Shown piece by piece: positions 1 through 9,813 of a stretch of 64,000 nt of DNA. The notes below the pieces were generated by a model that was not told where the DNA came from, did not search any database, and was given only the letters and a program-made list of their open reading frames with translations. Each line of letters opens with the position of its first letter. Position 1 is the stretch's first letter. The position numbers and the translations under genes were made by a program. Source of the DNA: Rhodoligotrophos appendicifer (GTDB lineage Bacteria > Pseudomonadota > Alphaproteobacteria > Rhizobiales > Im1); the NCBI RefSeq assembly GCF_007474605.1, contig NZ_VHKL01000001.1, forward strand, positions 682,001 through 746,000, given 5' to 3'.

Positions 1-55
1 AGCTCTGCAACCAAAGTCTATGCCTGTGCCGAAAACCCGGGACCCGGGATCGGAC

Positions 56-205
56 TCAACGGCTGAAGATCGTGCTGAACGCCGTGTCGGCCGCCTCGAT
101 CAGGCGAGAGAACGCGAAAGCATCCTCGCCACTCCCGAGGATGAAGCAAACTGCTCCGACTGCGAGCGACCCGAAAAGGATGATGTCGCGTGCTCGTTTG
201 CTCAT
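56..205 (-). CDS. Candidate 49-residue small membrane protein, function unknown
   Basis: An ATG-started frame encodes 49 residues: a basic start (MSKRARD), a hydrophobic stretch at about residues 8-24 that could be one membrane segment or an uncleaved signal, and a short amphipathic tail ending FSTIFSR. It lies downstream of the DUF4167 terminator on the same strand, so it would need its own promoter. The upstream region has only a weak GGA ribosome site. A longer overlapping minus-strand frame (18-308) has no protein-like character. I recognise no family. The hydrophobic segment and tidy start and stop favour a real gene, but evidence is limited. Confidence 0.35.
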   Translation of the reverse strand: MSKRARDIILFGSLAVGAVCFILGSGEDAFAFSRLIEAADTAFSTIFSR

Positions 206-308
206 GATGATCCGTCATAAAGAAGAAGTTGCCCCCATCTGGCTGCAAGCTTCTTACCGAAAGATGAACGAAGGTCCCGATCAGGATCATGCGGGCATCC
301 CAAGGCAC

Positions 309-337
309 AAAAAAGGCGCGTCTCGAAAGACGCGCCC
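309..337 (-). terminator. Rho-independent terminator of the DUF4167 gene
   Basis: A perfect stem GGCGCGTC/GACGCGCC closes a short TCGAAA loop at 315-336. Six A residues on the plus strand (309-314) give a U-tract right after the hairpin on minus-strand RNA. It lies about 40 bases past the DUF4167 stop codon, in the right orientation for that gene. Confidence 0.9.
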
Positions 338-373
338 TGTGAGCCTGAAGGCCCCTTTCGAGTGAAAGGAAAC

Positions 374-1555
374 CTACCCGGCGTTCGTCTCCAGCTCCTC
401 GGCATCGTCGCGAGCTTCCGTCTTTGCGGTCGACTCGCCCGTCGCCGCGGAGGGGCTCCGCCTGCGGCGCGTGGCGGGCTTCGCCGCGACAACCGCTTCA
501 CCTTCGGTATCGGTGGCAACGTCCACCGGCGCCGCGGCCGCCTTCTTGGCCCGGGGAGCCCGCTTGGGCTTGGCCGGCACGTCGGCGGCTTCAGAAGACA
601 CGGGCGCCGCACTGGCCTCCCTCGTCTCTTTGACCTCCATGCTGGGCGCCGCCTGGGGAATGTTGTCCGCCGGCAACAGGGAAATCTGCTCTACGACTTC
701 TGACGGTGCCGCCTCGGCGGGCTGTGATCGGGCCTGATTGAAATCTCGCTGGCCACCCTCGCGCGGCTCACGGCGAGGCCGGTCGCGATTGTCCCGGCGC
801 GGCTCGAATTCACGGCGCGGCTCACGCTGCTCGCCATCCCGCCTCGGCTCGCGAGCATCGCGCGGTTCGAACTCCCGGCGCGGCTCACGGACCTCACGCG
901 GCTCCCGGACTTCACGGGGTTCGCGCACTTCCCGAGGCTGACGGTTGTCGGGACGATCGGCGCCGCGATTGTCGCGCCACTCCCCCCGGGGCTCGCGATC
1001 GGGCCGGTTCTCTCTCCATTCCGGGCGCGGGCTGCTGCGGTCGCCACGCGGGGCATCGCGATTGTCGCGTTGACCGTCGCCACGCGGGGCATCGCGATTG
1101 TCGCGTTGACCATCGCCACGCGTCTCGCGCCACTCGGACCGCTGCTCGCGGGGCTGTTGGCGCTCTTCCTGCCGATACTCGCCGCCGCGCTGTCCAAACT
1201 GGGTGTCGCTGCGATCGTTGAAGTCGTCGCCGTCACCTTCGTCGTCATCCTCGGCCCCAGCGCGTCCAAGCTCTGGATTCTGCTGCAGCAGATAGGCCTG
1301 GGTCGCTGAAACGATGCGGAGGTAATGCTCGGCGTGCTGAAAATAGTTTTCGGCCTGGACGATGTCGCCGGAGGATTGTGCGTCACGACCAAGGGTCAAA
1401 TATTTTTCAGCAACATGGGATGCGGTGCCGCGCACCCGCACGTCGGGCCCGTTCGACTCGAACACCCGCGTAGACGGATTGGGCTGTCTGCGTCCTCTGT
1501 TACGCGAACGCTTATTGTTATTGTTATTGTTGTTGTTGTGCTGGCCTTGTCTCAT
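374..1555 (-). CDS. DUF4167 domain-containing protein, repeat-rich and Arg/Asp-rich
   Basis: The protein has 393 residues. About residues 1-85 match the DUF4167 pattern seen in many Hyphomicrobiales: MRQGQ start, a basic RNRGRR patch, SNGPDVRVRGTASHVAEKY and AENYFQHAEHYLRI. The molecular role is unknown; the basic low-complexity character suggests nucleic-acid binding (inference). Residues 7-14 are eight asparagines coded by an AAY repeat. The middle is strongly charged with tandem REPREV units and a 12-residue repeat beginning RGDGQRDNRD. The C-terminus is rich in Ala, Lys and Pro. I chose the ATG at 1555 because homologues begin at this point; an in-frame GTG lies 12 bases upstream. The gene is followed by a strong terminator. 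Confidence is high for the family and low for function. Confidence 0.85.
   Translation of the reverse strand: MRQGQHNNNNNNNNKRSRNRGRRQPNPSTRVFESNGPDVRVRGTASHVAEKYLTLGRDAQSSGDIVQAENYFQHAEHYLRIVSATQAYLLQQNPELGRAGAEDDDEGDGDDFNDRSDTQFGQRGGEYRQEERQQPREQRSEWRETRGDGQRDNRDAPRGDGQRDNRDAPRGDRSSPRPEWRENRPDREPRGEWRDNRGADRPDNRQPREVREPREVREPREVREPRREFEPRDAREPRRDGEQREPRREFEPRRDNRDRPRREPREGGQRDFNQARSQPAEAAPSEVVEQISLLPADNIPQAAPSMEVKETREASAAPVSSEAADVPAKPKRAPRAKKAAAAPVDVATDTEGEAVVAAKPATRRRRSPSAATGESTAKTEARDDAEELETNAG
1041..1112. repeat. Two tandem copies of a 36-bp coding repeat in the DUF4167 gene
   Basis: Positions 1041-1076 and 1077-1112 are near-identical 36-bp units (only the last base differs), and a third partial copy starts at 1113. 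Each unit encodes 12 residues of the RGDGQRDNRDAP type. Whole-codon unit length means copy-number change would keep the reading frame. Confidence 0.9.
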
Positions 1556-1567
1556 TGGCGTGAACAC

Positions 1568-2040
1568 TCTTTGCTTAAGTTCATAATGGGCAATACGTCA
1601 AACTCCACCCTCCGGAGGAGCGATCGGCAGATCACGCCTCGGAATTCGTGTGAACCGGGCTGGAGTGGGTCCTTCTCGTGCGCGATCAATCTCAAGCGAC
1701 ACAGAGCGTCCGGACACTAGCCGCAGTCAAAGAAGCGGCGGCAGTTTTCTCAGCTCGTATTTATTTGCCTTGGCTCGATACCCCAGCCCATGTGCCCTGA
1801 GCGCGGAGCGCACATGCGCCCTGACCTGCTGAAGCTCGTCCCCACAGATCGAAAACACGCGACATCAAGAGATCTTTGCCAAGTCGCTATGCCGGAATTT
1901 CGTGAGACGCCATCAGCGTCGCTCTGGCTCTCAGGCCTCAAATGTCGTTCGGGGGCTTCTCTCGGTCGCCCTCAACTGTTGAAACGTTAGCGGTTAGCCG
2001 GTTGCTTTCCAACCCCTTTTTTAGCCGCACCTCAACTCGT
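1568..2040. other. Gene-free stretch between the DUF4167 gene and prmC
   Basis: About 470 bases lie between the prmC stop and the DUF4167 start. Short frames here have no protein-like composition or start signals. A perfect 10-bp palindrome CCTCCGGAGG sits near 1610, in the likely leader or promoter region of the DUF4167 gene. I see no clear terminator, tRNA or other structured RNA. It probably holds the DUF4167 promoter. Confidence 0.5.
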
Positions 2041-2934
2041 TCAAGCGAGTTGCATGCTTACCACACGCACCAGACCGGCCAGATCCCGGGCCTGCGGAGC
2101 AACTTCAGGATGTGCTGAAAATCCGCACAATCCGCAAAGCTCCGAAACGGCATCTGCCTGCCCATCGCCTGTTTCCAGCAACACCCACCCCCCGGGGTTC
2201 AGGAGATCTCTGGCTGAGGGGACGAGATGCCGATAGGCGTCCAGGCCATCGAGGCCACCGTCAAGAGCCAACAAGGGATCATGGCACCGGACCTCGGGGC
2301 TCAACGTCGCGATGTCGTTGGTCGGTATATAGGGTGGATTGGAGAGGATTACATCCATGCGACACGACAAGGTGTCCATCCAGTTGCACTGCACCAGGGA
2401 CAGCCGCTCGCCCACCCCAAGCCTTTCCGCATTGGCGCGCGCCATCATCAGCGCGTCGAACTCCAGGTCCGTGGCGACGCCGGAGGCATGCGGCAGTTCA
2501 GCGAGCAGAGTGATGATGATGGCTCCGCTCCCCGTGCCCACATCGAGAAGGCGCAAGGATTTGTCCCGCCAGCCCATGACATCGACGATCGCAAGGCATT
2601 GGTCGATCAGCGTCTCGGTATCGGGCCGGGGATCCAACGTGGCCGCCGAAAGGGCGAACTTCCGTCCGTAAAATTCCCGAGCGCCGAGAATTCTTGAAAC
2701 GGGCTCACCCGCCAGCCGCCGGTCGATCAGCCCCTCGAGTCGCTCGATGTCTTCCTGAGAAACGATGCGATCAGGATCGGCAATGAAGGCTTCGTGCGAG
2801 ACGCCGGTTGCCGCGAGGAGCAGGAGCCGGGCATCGAGGTCGGGCGTCCCATTGGCGCTCGCACGAAGCCGATCCCGACTTCGACGCAACAAATGTCCGA
2901 GCGATATGTCGCAGTCGACCCTATGCGCCATCAC
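2041..2934 (-). CDS. prmC: Peptide chain release factor N5-glutamine methyltransferase
   Basis: PrmC methylates the glutamine of the GGQ motif in release factors using S-adenosylmethionine, which raises termination efficiency. The 297-residue protein has an N-terminal helical domain (residues 1-105), the SAM-binding motif DVGTGSG at 131-137 and the catalytic NPPY at 199-202, which holds the target glutamine. Its start overlaps the end of prfA by 14 bases, so enzyme and main substrate are translated from one message. Two adjacent ATGs are possible starts (2934 and 2931). Confidence 0.95.
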   Translation of the reverse strand: MMAHRVDCDISLGHLLRRSRDRLRASANGTPDLDARLLLLAATGVSHEAFIADPDRIVSQEDIERLEGLIDRRLAGEPVSRILGAREFYGRKFALSAATLDPRPDTETLIDQCLAIVDVMGWRDKSLRLLDVGTGSGAIIITLLAELPHASGVATDLEFDALMMARANAERLGVGERLSLVQCNWMDTLSCRMDVILSNPPYIPTNDIATLSPEVRCHDPLLALDGGLDGLDAYRHLVPSARDLLNPGGWVLLETGDGQADAVSELCGLCGFSAHPEVAPQARDLAGLVRVVSMQLA

Positions 2935-4003
2935 CTTCGGCCTCTGCCAGAAGCCCGGCCTGATGCTCGGTCACCAGCGCCTGGATGAGCTCACCCAGCG
3001 CGTCGCCGCGGATCACCTGATCGAGCTTGTAGAGGGTCAGATTGATGCGATGGTCGGTCACCCTTCCCTGCGGAAAATTATAGGTGCGGATGCGCTCGGA
3101 CCGATCGCCGGAGCCGACTTGCCCGCGACGGGCCGCCGAGCGCGCCGAATCAAGCCGTTCGCGCTCAAGATCATACAAACGCGCCCGCAGGACCTTCAGC
3201 GCCTTCGCCTTGTTTTTGTGCTGGGATTTCTCATCCTGCTGCGTGACGACGACGCCGGTCGGCAGATGGGTGATGCGCACGGCGCTGTCCGTCGTGTTGA
3301 CGGACTGGCCACCGGGCCCGCTCGAGCGATAGACATCGATGCGCAGATCCTTTTCATCGATGGCGATGTCGACCTCTTCGGCTTCGGGAAGCACGGCCAC
3401 CGTCGCGGCGGACGTATGAATGCGCCCCTGGTTCTCCGTCTCCGGGACGCGCTGCACCCGATGCACACCGGACTCGAATTTGAGGTCGGCAAACACGCCG
3501 CGGCCGGCGATCGTGGCGATGACTTCCTTATAGCCGCCCATTTCCGCCTCGCTCGCCGTCAGGACCTCCACGGTCCAGCCCTTTAGCGAGGCATAGCGCT
3601 GATACATGCGGAAGAGATCGCCGGCGAACAAAGCAGCCTCGTCACCACCGGTCCCGGCCCGAACTTCGAGGATGACGTTCCGCTCGTCCGCCGCATCCTT
3701 CGGGATCAGCAGCAGCTTGACCGAGCGTTCGAGGGCCTCCAGCCGCTGGGCGAGTTCCGCCCGCTCCTCCTCCGCCATCGACTTGAGCTCCCGGTCGGTG
3801 TCGGGAGCCTCGATCAGCTTGGCGAGCTCGTCATTCTCGGTCATGGCACGCCGCAGGGCCTCTGCAGCCTGGGCGACAGGCTCGAGTTCCGCATATTCTT
3901 TGGACAGCTTGACGAACTGGCTTGCCTCGGGGCCGCCAGACAGCTCCGCCTCGATGGTCCGGAACCGGTCGAGCATCCGGTCGAGCTTGTCGCTTTTCAA
4001 CAT
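2921..4003 (-). CDS. prfA: Peptide chain release factor 1
   Basis: RF1 reads UAA and UAG stop codons in the ribosomal A site and triggers release of the finished peptide. The 360-residue length is standard. The codon-reading PxT motif is PET at residues 187-189, as expected for RF1 rather than RF2. The GGQ peptidyl-release motif is at 231-233 within [10 protein letters not shown]. The gene is followed by prmC with a 14-base overlap, and the two form an obvious functional pair. The RodZ-like gene lies 93 bases upstream on the same strand. Confidence 0.97.
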   Translation of the reverse strand: MLKSDKLDRMLDRFRTIEAELSGGPEASQFVKLSKEYAELEPVAQAAEALRRAMTENDELAKLIEAPDTDRELKSMAEEERAELAQRLEALERSVKLLLIPKDAADERNVILEVRAGTGGDEAALFAGDLFRMYQRYASLKGWTVEVLTASEAEMGGYKEVIATIAGRGVFADLKFESGVHRVQRVPETENQGRIHTSAATVAVLPEAEEVDIAIDEKDLRIDVYRSSGPGGQSVNTTDSAVRITHLPTGVVVTQQDEKSQHKNKAKALKVLRARLYDLERERLDSARSAARRGQVGSGDRSERIRTYNFPQGRVTDHRINLTLYKLDQVIRGDALGELIQALVTEHQAGLLAEAEGDGA

Positions 4004-4096
4004 GAGTTAAAAACCATAAGGGACCGCTGACGGGTCACCGCCAACGATCCTCAGCTTTTTCGTTCGCTGCGTTCTAAAGCAAAACGCGCTGCCGGG

Positions 4097-5161
4097 TCAG
4101 CTTTTCTTGTTCAGGGCAGCGAGATCCAGTGAGCGACCCACGAGGATCTCGCCCGGAGCGCCGAGAGTGCCGCTCTCTTTGCCGTCCACGATATAGGTCA
4201 GGGCACCGCCGTCGCGAGCGATGACGACCAGATCATTTCGGTTGGGCACCCGGTAGGCGTCGCCCACCATCATCGTCTTCGTCAGCACCACATTGCCCTG
4301 ACGATCCTCGATGCGCACCCAGACCGGCGCATTGGCTTTCAGAACCAAGCGGGAATTGTCGTTCTCCGTTCCGAAGACACGGCTCTGCTGGTCTTTGCTG
4401 GCGGAAGGCTTCGACACCGGCTCGGTCGCTACGGTCCCCGAAACATTCTGCTGGATGAATTCTGTCAGCCCGCCGAGCTCATCATCCCCCGCGGGTGTGC
4501 CCCCGGCCGGAGCGGCATCCTGAGACGTGAGATTGTCAGCCGCCGGCTCCATTTGAGGAGCTGTCTCGGTGGCCGCCGTATCGTCGGCACCGCTATTCAC
4601 GCTCGCCGTAGTGATAGGGTCGCCGACCTCGACAGGAGTGCCATCCGCCCGCACGACGGGCAGGGACCCGGAGGAGCCGCCTGTCAGTCCCGGAATAATG
4701 ATCCACGCCGCACCGCCGAAGATGCCTGTCGCCACGAAAACGGCCAAGAGCACGCCCATCGTACTGGATCGAAGTGTGCCGATCCCTGGAAAGGCCACCA
4801 CTTTGCCGGTGCTGCGCAAAGCACGCTCGGCCGGGCTGTGGATCCGGATGCGATCCAGCACCGTGACGTAATGCTGTGCCAAGGGTGCGGGTTCGAAGCC
4901 CAGGAATGACGCATAAGTCGTCAGATACCGCAGGGCATCGTCGGGATCTGGAAACGCAATGAGGTCACCGTCCTCGATTGCAGCAAGATAGCGGCGATTG
5001 ATCCGCGTCGCGAGAGCTGCATCTTCAAGCGAGCAGTTGAAACGCTCGCGTTCGCGGCGCAGGAACCAACCGACTTCGGCAGCCGGATTGCTCTTGTCGG
5101 GTCGACGTGCCGGCGAAGTTTTCCGTTCGGTCGTCGGGTGGGATTGATTGATCGAGTCCAT
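4097..5161 (-). CDS. RodZ-like membrane protein with helix-turn-helix and DUF4115 domains
   Basis: The 354-residue protein follows the RodZ plan: a cytoplasmic helix-turn-helix of the Xre type (about residues 28-95, with the typical DAALATRINRRYLAAIEDGD run), a linker, one membrane segment (about 132-157), an acidic Ala/Thr-rich linker and a C-terminal DUF4115 beta domain in the periplasm. RodZ links MreB to the cell-wall elongation machinery; that role is inferred here. I favour the ATG at 5161, preceded by GGGA, over an upstream in-frame GTG at 5218. The neighbours are ptsP upstream and prfA downstream, not ispG as in enterobacteria. Confidence 0.8.
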   Translation of the reverse strand: MDSINQSHPTTERKTSPARRPDKSNPAAEVGWFLRRERERFNCSLEDAALATRINRRYLAAIEDGDLIAFPDPDDALRYLTTYASFLGFEPAPLAQHYVTVLDRIRIHSPAERALRSTGKVVAFPGIGTLRSSTMGVLLAVFVATGIFGGAAWIIIPGLTGGSSGSLPVVRADGTPVEVGDPITTASVNSGADDTAATETAPQMEPAADNLTSQDAAPAGGTPAGDDELGGLTEFIQQNVSGTVATEPVSKPSASKDQQSRVFGTENDNSRLVLKANAPVWVRIEDRQGNVVLTKTMMVGDAYRVPNRNDLVVIARDGGALTYIVDGKESGTLGAPGEILVGRSLDLAALNKKS

Positions 5162-5309
5162 GGATCCCGGTCTCGCCTGTACTGCCAGCGGATAGTCAGG
5201 CGGCAAATCCGGGGTCACCCCGTCATCACGCCCAACTCATGCGTGAAAGATGACCGAGAAAGGTAAGCAATTGATAAACAGCGTTAACCGTAACCCCTAA
5301 AATACCACC

Positions 5310-7571
5310 TTAAACGGGAATTTCATTGTCCCGGGCGAATTTCATCATATAGGGCCGCAGGCTGTGCTCGGGCAGTTCCAGCAAGGGGATCAGGTATTCG
5401 GCCAGTTTGTCGGCCCTCAGCTTGAGGATCATCTCCTTGACCGGACCCACGGCAGCAGGCGCCATCGAAATGGACCGCAAGCCCAGTCCGATCAGCGTCA
5501 TCGCCTCGATCGGCCGCCCCGCCATTTCGCCGCAGAGATTGACCGGCACCCCATAAGTGATCCCCGCACGGACGATATCGCGAATGATCGAGAGGGGTGC
5601 AGGGCTCAGCGGATCGTAACGACCGGCCAGCCGGGGATGGCCACGGTCGCTCGCAAACAGAAACTGCACCAGATCGTTCGATCCGATCGAGACGAAATCC
5701 ACCAGCTCCATCAAACGGTCGAGTTGCCAGACCAGGGCAGGGACTTCGATCATGGTCCCGGCGCGAACCACTTTCGGCAGCTCGTATCCTTTGCCGGCGA
5801 GATAATCATATTGCTCGTCGAGAAGCTCCCGCGCGCGGCGGAACTCGTCGACCTCGGCCACCATGGGAAACATCACGGCCAATTCCCGGCCGCCGGCGGC
5901 CTTCAGCAGCGCACGCAGCTGCAGCTTCATCAACGCCGGGCGGTCGAGAGCCATGCGGATGGCGCGCCACCCCAATGCCGGGTTTTCCTCTTTGGCCTGA
6001 CGGAGATACGGAAGGACCTTGTCGGCGCCGATGTCGAGTGAGCGGAAAACGACCGGCTTGCCGCTGGCGGCATCGAGAACGCCTCGATAATGCGCCACCT
6101 GCTCGTCCATGCGCGGAAACGAGGAGGAGATCATGAACTGCAGCTCGGTGCGGAACAGCCCGATGCCGTCGGCTCCCGACTCGACCAGATGCGGAAGGTC
6201 GACCAGCAGCCCCGCATTGATGGACATCGTGATGCGGACGCCGTCCGCCGTGACCGGAGCGATATCCCGCGATGCGGCATATTGTTCCTGGCGCTTCGCA
6301 TAGAAGCGCACTTTTTCGGCATAGGCCTGCTCGATGTCGCCGGAAGGCCTGACATGCACTTCGCCGCCGCCGCCGTCGACGATGATGGCATCGCCGGTGT
6401 CGACGACATCGATGACGCCCGCAGCTTGGCCGACCAAAGGAATTCCAAGGGCGCGCGCGACAATCGCCACATGGCTGGTCAGACCGCCCTCCTCCAGGAC
6501 GACGCCGCGCAGTTTTAGCCGGTCGTAATCGAGAAGCTCAGCGGGTCCCATCGTCCGCGCCACCAGGATTGCGTCCTTCGGCAGATCACCGGAGGCAGCA
6601 GTGCGCGATTGTCCCGTCAGAACCCGGAGCAGCCGGTTGGCCAGATCGTCGAAATCATGCAGCCGATCCCGGAGATAGGGATCCTTCTGCCGCAGCATCC
6701 GGGCGCGGTTGTCGCTATGGACGCGCTCGACGGCGGCTTCCGCCGTAAGCCCCGTACGCACCGCCTCCTGCATCCGGTTGAGCCAGCCGCGATCATGGGC
6801 GAACATCCGATAGGTTTCGAGCACATCGCGGTGATCGCCTCGCGGAGCCTCGAGGCCCTGAACCATCGCATCGATCGAATGCTGCAGTTCGGCGATCGAG
6901 GTATTGAGGCGAAGCATCTCAGCCGGGATGTCTTCGGCGATGAGATTGGTGACGATGACGCGGGGTTCATGCAGGACCGCGTGGCCCAGTGCGATGCCGT
7001 CCGCCAGGGCCTCTCCCTTGATGTGATGGGACCTCACATGCGCGACGTCGACCTCGACATCGGCTGCGATATTCTCCAGCTCGCCCGAAGCAATCACTTC
7101 GGCCAATACCATCGCCGTGATCTGCAAGGCCTCCTCCTCATCCTCGCTATAGAGGCGAGAGGTGCGATTCTGGACGACGAGGACGCCCAAAGTGAGGCCG
7201 GCGCGAAGCAGGGGAACGCCAAGGAAGGATTTGTAGATTTCTTCGCCGGTTTCCGGGAGATATTTGAACGCGGGGTGAGTGTGGGCGTCTTGCAGGTTGA
7301 GTGACTCAGCCTGGGCGGCGATGGTGCCGACGAGGCCTTCGCCGATCCGCAGTTTGCTCTGGTGAACGGCAGTCGGGTTCAATCCCTCGGTCGCATAGAG
7401 TTCAAGGACTCCGCCCGGCCGCATGACATAGATCGAGCAGACCTCCGCGACCATGTTGGAGGCAATCAGAGCGGCAATCTTGTCGAGCCGCTTCTGCGCA
7501 GCTTCCGGCTCCGCCATAACCTCGCGCAGCCGCCTGAGCAGAATACGCGGGCCAGCTGCGGATACTGGCAT
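5310..7571 (-). CDS. ptsP: Phosphoenolpyruvate-protein phosphotransferase PtsP (nitrogen PTS enzyme I)
   Basis: PtsP takes phosphate from phosphoenolpyruvate and passes it to NPr in the regulatory nitrogen phosphotransfer chain. The 753 residues comprise an N-terminal GAF sensor domain (about 20-165), an enzyme I N-terminal region, the swivelling domain with the phosphorylated histidine H367 in GGLTSHVAI, and a C-terminal PEP-binding barrel containing SIGSNDLVQF and the active-site cysteine in NLCGEMAG. The GAF domain separates it from the sugar-PTS enzyme I. No NPr or EIIA gene is in the window. It lies just downstream of lysC, a common arrangement in this order. Confidence 0.95.
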   Translation of the reverse strand: MPVSAAGPRILLRRLREVMAEPEAAQKRLDKIAALIASNMVAEVCSIYVMRPGGVLELYATEGLNPTAVHQSKLRIGEGLVGTIAAQAESLNLQDAHTHPAFKYLPETGEEIYKSFLGVPLLRAGLTLGVLVVQNRTSRLYSEDEEEALQITAMVLAEVIASGELENIAADVEVDVAHVRSHHIKGEALADGIALGHAVLHEPRVIVTNLIAEDIPAEMLRLNTSIAELQHSIDAMVQGLEAPRGDHRDVLETYRMFAHDRGWLNRMQEAVRTGLTAEAAVERVHSDNRARMLRQKDPYLRDRLHDFDDLANRLLRVLTGQSRTAASGDLPKDAILVARTMGPAELLDYDRLKLRGVVLEEGGLTSHVAIVARALGIPLVGQAAGVIDVVDTGDAIIVDGGGGEVHVRPSGDIEQAYAEKVRFYAKRQEQYAASRDIAPVTADGVRITMSINAGLLVDLPHLVESGADGIGLFRTELQFMISSSFPRMDEQVAHYRGVLDAASGKPVVFRSLDIGADKVLPYLRQAKEENPALGWRAIRMALDRPALMKLQLRALLKAAGGRELAVMFPMVAEVDEFRRARELLDEQYDYLAGKGYELPKVVRAGTMIEVPALVWQLDRLMELVDFVSIGSNDLVQFLFASDRGHPRLAGRYDPLSPAPLSIIRDIVRAGITYGVPVNLCGEMAGRPIEAMTLIGLGLRSISMAPAAVGPVKEMILKLRADKLAEYLIPLLELPEHSLRPYMMKFARDNEIPV

Positions 7572-7656
7572 CAGGGTGCATCCCCTCCGCTGATGTCTGC
7601 GGCCGGTTTAATGGGCGTCGTCCATCGTTCGATCCGGGCTCTCATGCCAGCCACAG

Positions 7657-8907
7657 TCACTCCCCGTCCAGGTCGTAAGTCGTATGCAGCGTGCGTACGG
7701 CCAGCTCAGTATAGGCCGCATCGATCAAAACGCTGACCTTGATCTCAGAGGTCGTAATGGCCTGAATGTTGATGCTCTTTTCAGCCAACGCCTTGAACAT
7801 GTCGGCGGCGACTCCCGCATGGCTCCGCATGCCGACGCCGATGACCGAGATCTTCGCCACGTCCTGGGACGAGCGGATCCTCTCATAGCCGATCATGTCC
7901 TTGGATTCGTCGATCGCCTTCAGGGCGCGGTCGAGATCCTTCTGGGGCACGGTGAAGGTCACGTCCGTCAGCCCGTCTTCGGACACATTCTGAACGATCA
8001 TGTCGACGCTGATGCCCCGATCCGCCAGGGGACCGAAAATGGCAGCGGAGACGCCAGGCCGGTCGGGGACCCGCACCACGGTCACTTTGCCCTCATCCCG
8101 GGAATAGGCGATGCCGGTGACGACTTGCTGTTCCACTATGTCTTCCTCATCGCAAACGAGGGTGCCTGGCCCGCCGCCATCGCTGGTGTTCTGGTTCGGC
8201 GAGTCCGGCGCCTCGAAGCTTGATCGCACTTGCAGGGGCACGCGATAGACCATCGCCAATTCGACGGATCGCGTCTGTAGGACCTTCGCCCCGAGCGAAG
8301 CCATTTCGAGCATCTCTTCGTAAGAGATCCTAGCGATCTTCTGCGCCTTGGCAACGATCCGAGGATCCGTCGTGTAGACGCCGTCGACATCCGTATAGAT
8401 ATCGCATCGCGCATTCAATGCAGCCGCCAGAGCGACCGCACTCGTGTCGGAGCCGCCGCGTCCCAGTGTCGTGATCCGCCCATCGGTGCTGATCCCCTGG
8501 AAGCCGGCCATGACGGCAACCTGGCCTTGGGCAAAGCGCTCGATGATGCCCACGGGGTTGATCCGCATGATCCTGGCGGCGCCGTGCATTCCATCGGTTT
8601 CGAGCGGGACCTGCCAACCCTGCCACGATCGGGCGGGAATGCCCATCTCCTGCAGGACGATGGCGGTGAGGCCCGCGGTCACTTGCTCACCCGATGCAAC
8701 GACGGCATCATATTCGCGCGCATCGTGGAGGGCGGCGGCCTCGCGTGTCCAGCCCACCAGCCGGTCCGTCGTGCCGGCCATGGCGGAAACGACGACGGCG
8801 ACTTCGTGACCGGCATTGACCTCTCGGGCCACATGGCGCGCGACATTGCGGATGCGGGCGATATCCGCAACCGACGTCCCGCCGAACTTCATGACCAGAC
8901 GGCCCAT
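7657..8907 (-). CDS. lysC: Aspartate kinase
   Basis: This enzyme phosphorylates L-aspartate, the first step towards lysine, threonine, methionine and diaminopimelate. The protein has 416 residues, as in class-II-type aspartokinases. It starts MGRLVMKFGGTSVA, with the KFGGTS nucleotide-binding signature; the kinase domain runs to about residue 240 and two ACT regulatory domains follow (about 270-410), which normally bind feedback amino acids. Divergent ubiG lies 150 bases away, so 8908-9060 should hold promoters for both genes. ptsP follows on the same strand. Confidence 0.96.
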   Translation of the reverse strand: MGRLVMKFGGTSVADIARIRNVARHVAREVNAGHEVAVVVSAMAGTTDRLVGWTREAAALHDAREYDAVVASGEQVTAGLTAIVLQEMGIPARSWQGWQVPLETDGMHGAARIMRINPVGIIERFAQGQVAVMAGFQGISTDGRITTLGRGGSDTSAVALAAALNARCDIYTDVDGVYTTDPRIVAKAQKIARISYEEMLEMASLGAKVLQTRSVELAMVYRVPLQVRSSFEAPDSPNQNTSDGGGPGTLVCDEEDIVEQQVVTGIAYSRDEGKVTVVRVPDRPGVSAAIFGPLADRGISVDMIVQNVSEDGLTDVTFTVPQKDLDRALKAIDESKDMIGYERIRSSQDVAKISVIGVGMRSHAGVAADMFKALAEKSINIQAITTSEIKVSVLIDAAYTELAVRTLHTTYDLDGE

Positions 8908-9060
8908 GACCCGCCTTTGACGCGGCGCAAAGAGCCGCGACCCTTAGATGAATTGTGACCCGACATATGAGAGAATCTGACCCCAGCCGGCGGCCGTAGT
9001 CATACTCATCGCCCCTCGGATATGCAATTAGTACGTGGCGATAAAAAGCGAGAAGGATCC

Positions 9061-9813
9061 ATGGCAACGCCCCGCTCCGTAAAACGAACGACGATCGACG
9101 ACGGTGAGGTCGCAAAATTCTCGGCCCTGGCGGCGCAATGGTGGGACCCCAAGGGCAAGTTTGCGGTCTTGCACAAGTTCAATCCTGTGCGCCTGGGCTA
9201 CATCAAATCCCAGCTCTGCGCCCAGTTTGACCGAGACGACCTCTCCCTCAAGCCTTTCGCGGGACTGCGCATCCTGGACATAGGGTGCGGCGGCGGCCTG
9301 CTCTGCGAACCCATGGCACGGTTGGGAGCGACTGTTGTGGGCGTCGATCCCGCAGAAAAGAATATTCGCACCGCCCAGGTGCACGCGGAAGATCAGGGCC
9401 TCGCCATCGATTATCGCGTCGCCACGGCCGAAGCATTGGCGGATGCGGGCGAGCGCTTCGACGTGATCCTCAACATGGAGGTCATTGAACATGTGGCGAA
9501 CCCTGAGCACTTTGTCGCCCGCTGCGCCGAAATGCTGGTTCCGGGGAGTCTGATGTTCATCGCGACCATCAATCGGAGCCTCAGGTCCTTTGCCTTGGCC
9601 ATTGTCGGCGCCGAGTATGTGCTGGGCTGGCTCCCGCGCGGCACCCATCAATGGGAGAAGTTCATAACGCCCGCAGAGCTCGAAGCCATGACGGTCGCAG
9701 CAGGGCTGGCGACCCGGGATGTGACGGGGGTCATTTACAACCCGCTGGCCTCGAGCTGGAAACGCTCCGAGGATAGCTCCGTCAACTACATGATGCTGGC
9801 GGAACGCATCTAA
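9061..9813 (+). CDS. ubiG: Ubiquinone biosynthesis O-methyltransferase
   Basis: UbiG performs both O-methylations of ubiquinone synthesis with S-adenosylmethionine. The 250-residue protein carries motif I as [20 protein letters not shown], then [10 protein letters not shown] and the typical [18 protein letters not shown] and GVIYNPL runs. I start it at the ATG at 9061, preceded by an AGAAGGA ribosome site; a longer frame from 9022 would place that site inside the gene. Its stop overlaps the stop of the convergent DUF1178 gene by four bases. Confidence 0.95.
   Translation: MATPRSVKRTTIDDGEVAKFSALAAQWWDPKGKFAVLHKFNPVRLGYIKSQLCAQFDRDDLSLKPFAGLRILDIGCGGGLLCEPMARLGATVVGVDPAEKNIRTAQVHAEDQGLAIDYRVATAEALADAGERFDVILNMEVIEHVANPEHFVARCAEMLVPGSLMFIATINRSLRSFALAIVGAEYVLGWLPRGTHQWEKFITPAELEAMTVAAGLATRDVTGVIYNPLASSWKRSEDSSVNYMMLAERI

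Noticed and set aside
36-48. Double CCCGGG motif as a regulatory element
   Set aside because: Two GC-rich hexamers one base apart are not remarkable in this composition and sit past the end of a candidate gene without other signals.
1041-1112. Possible CRISPR-like repeats
   Set aside because: The repeats are directly adjacent, have no spacers and lie in frame inside the DUF4167 coding sequence.
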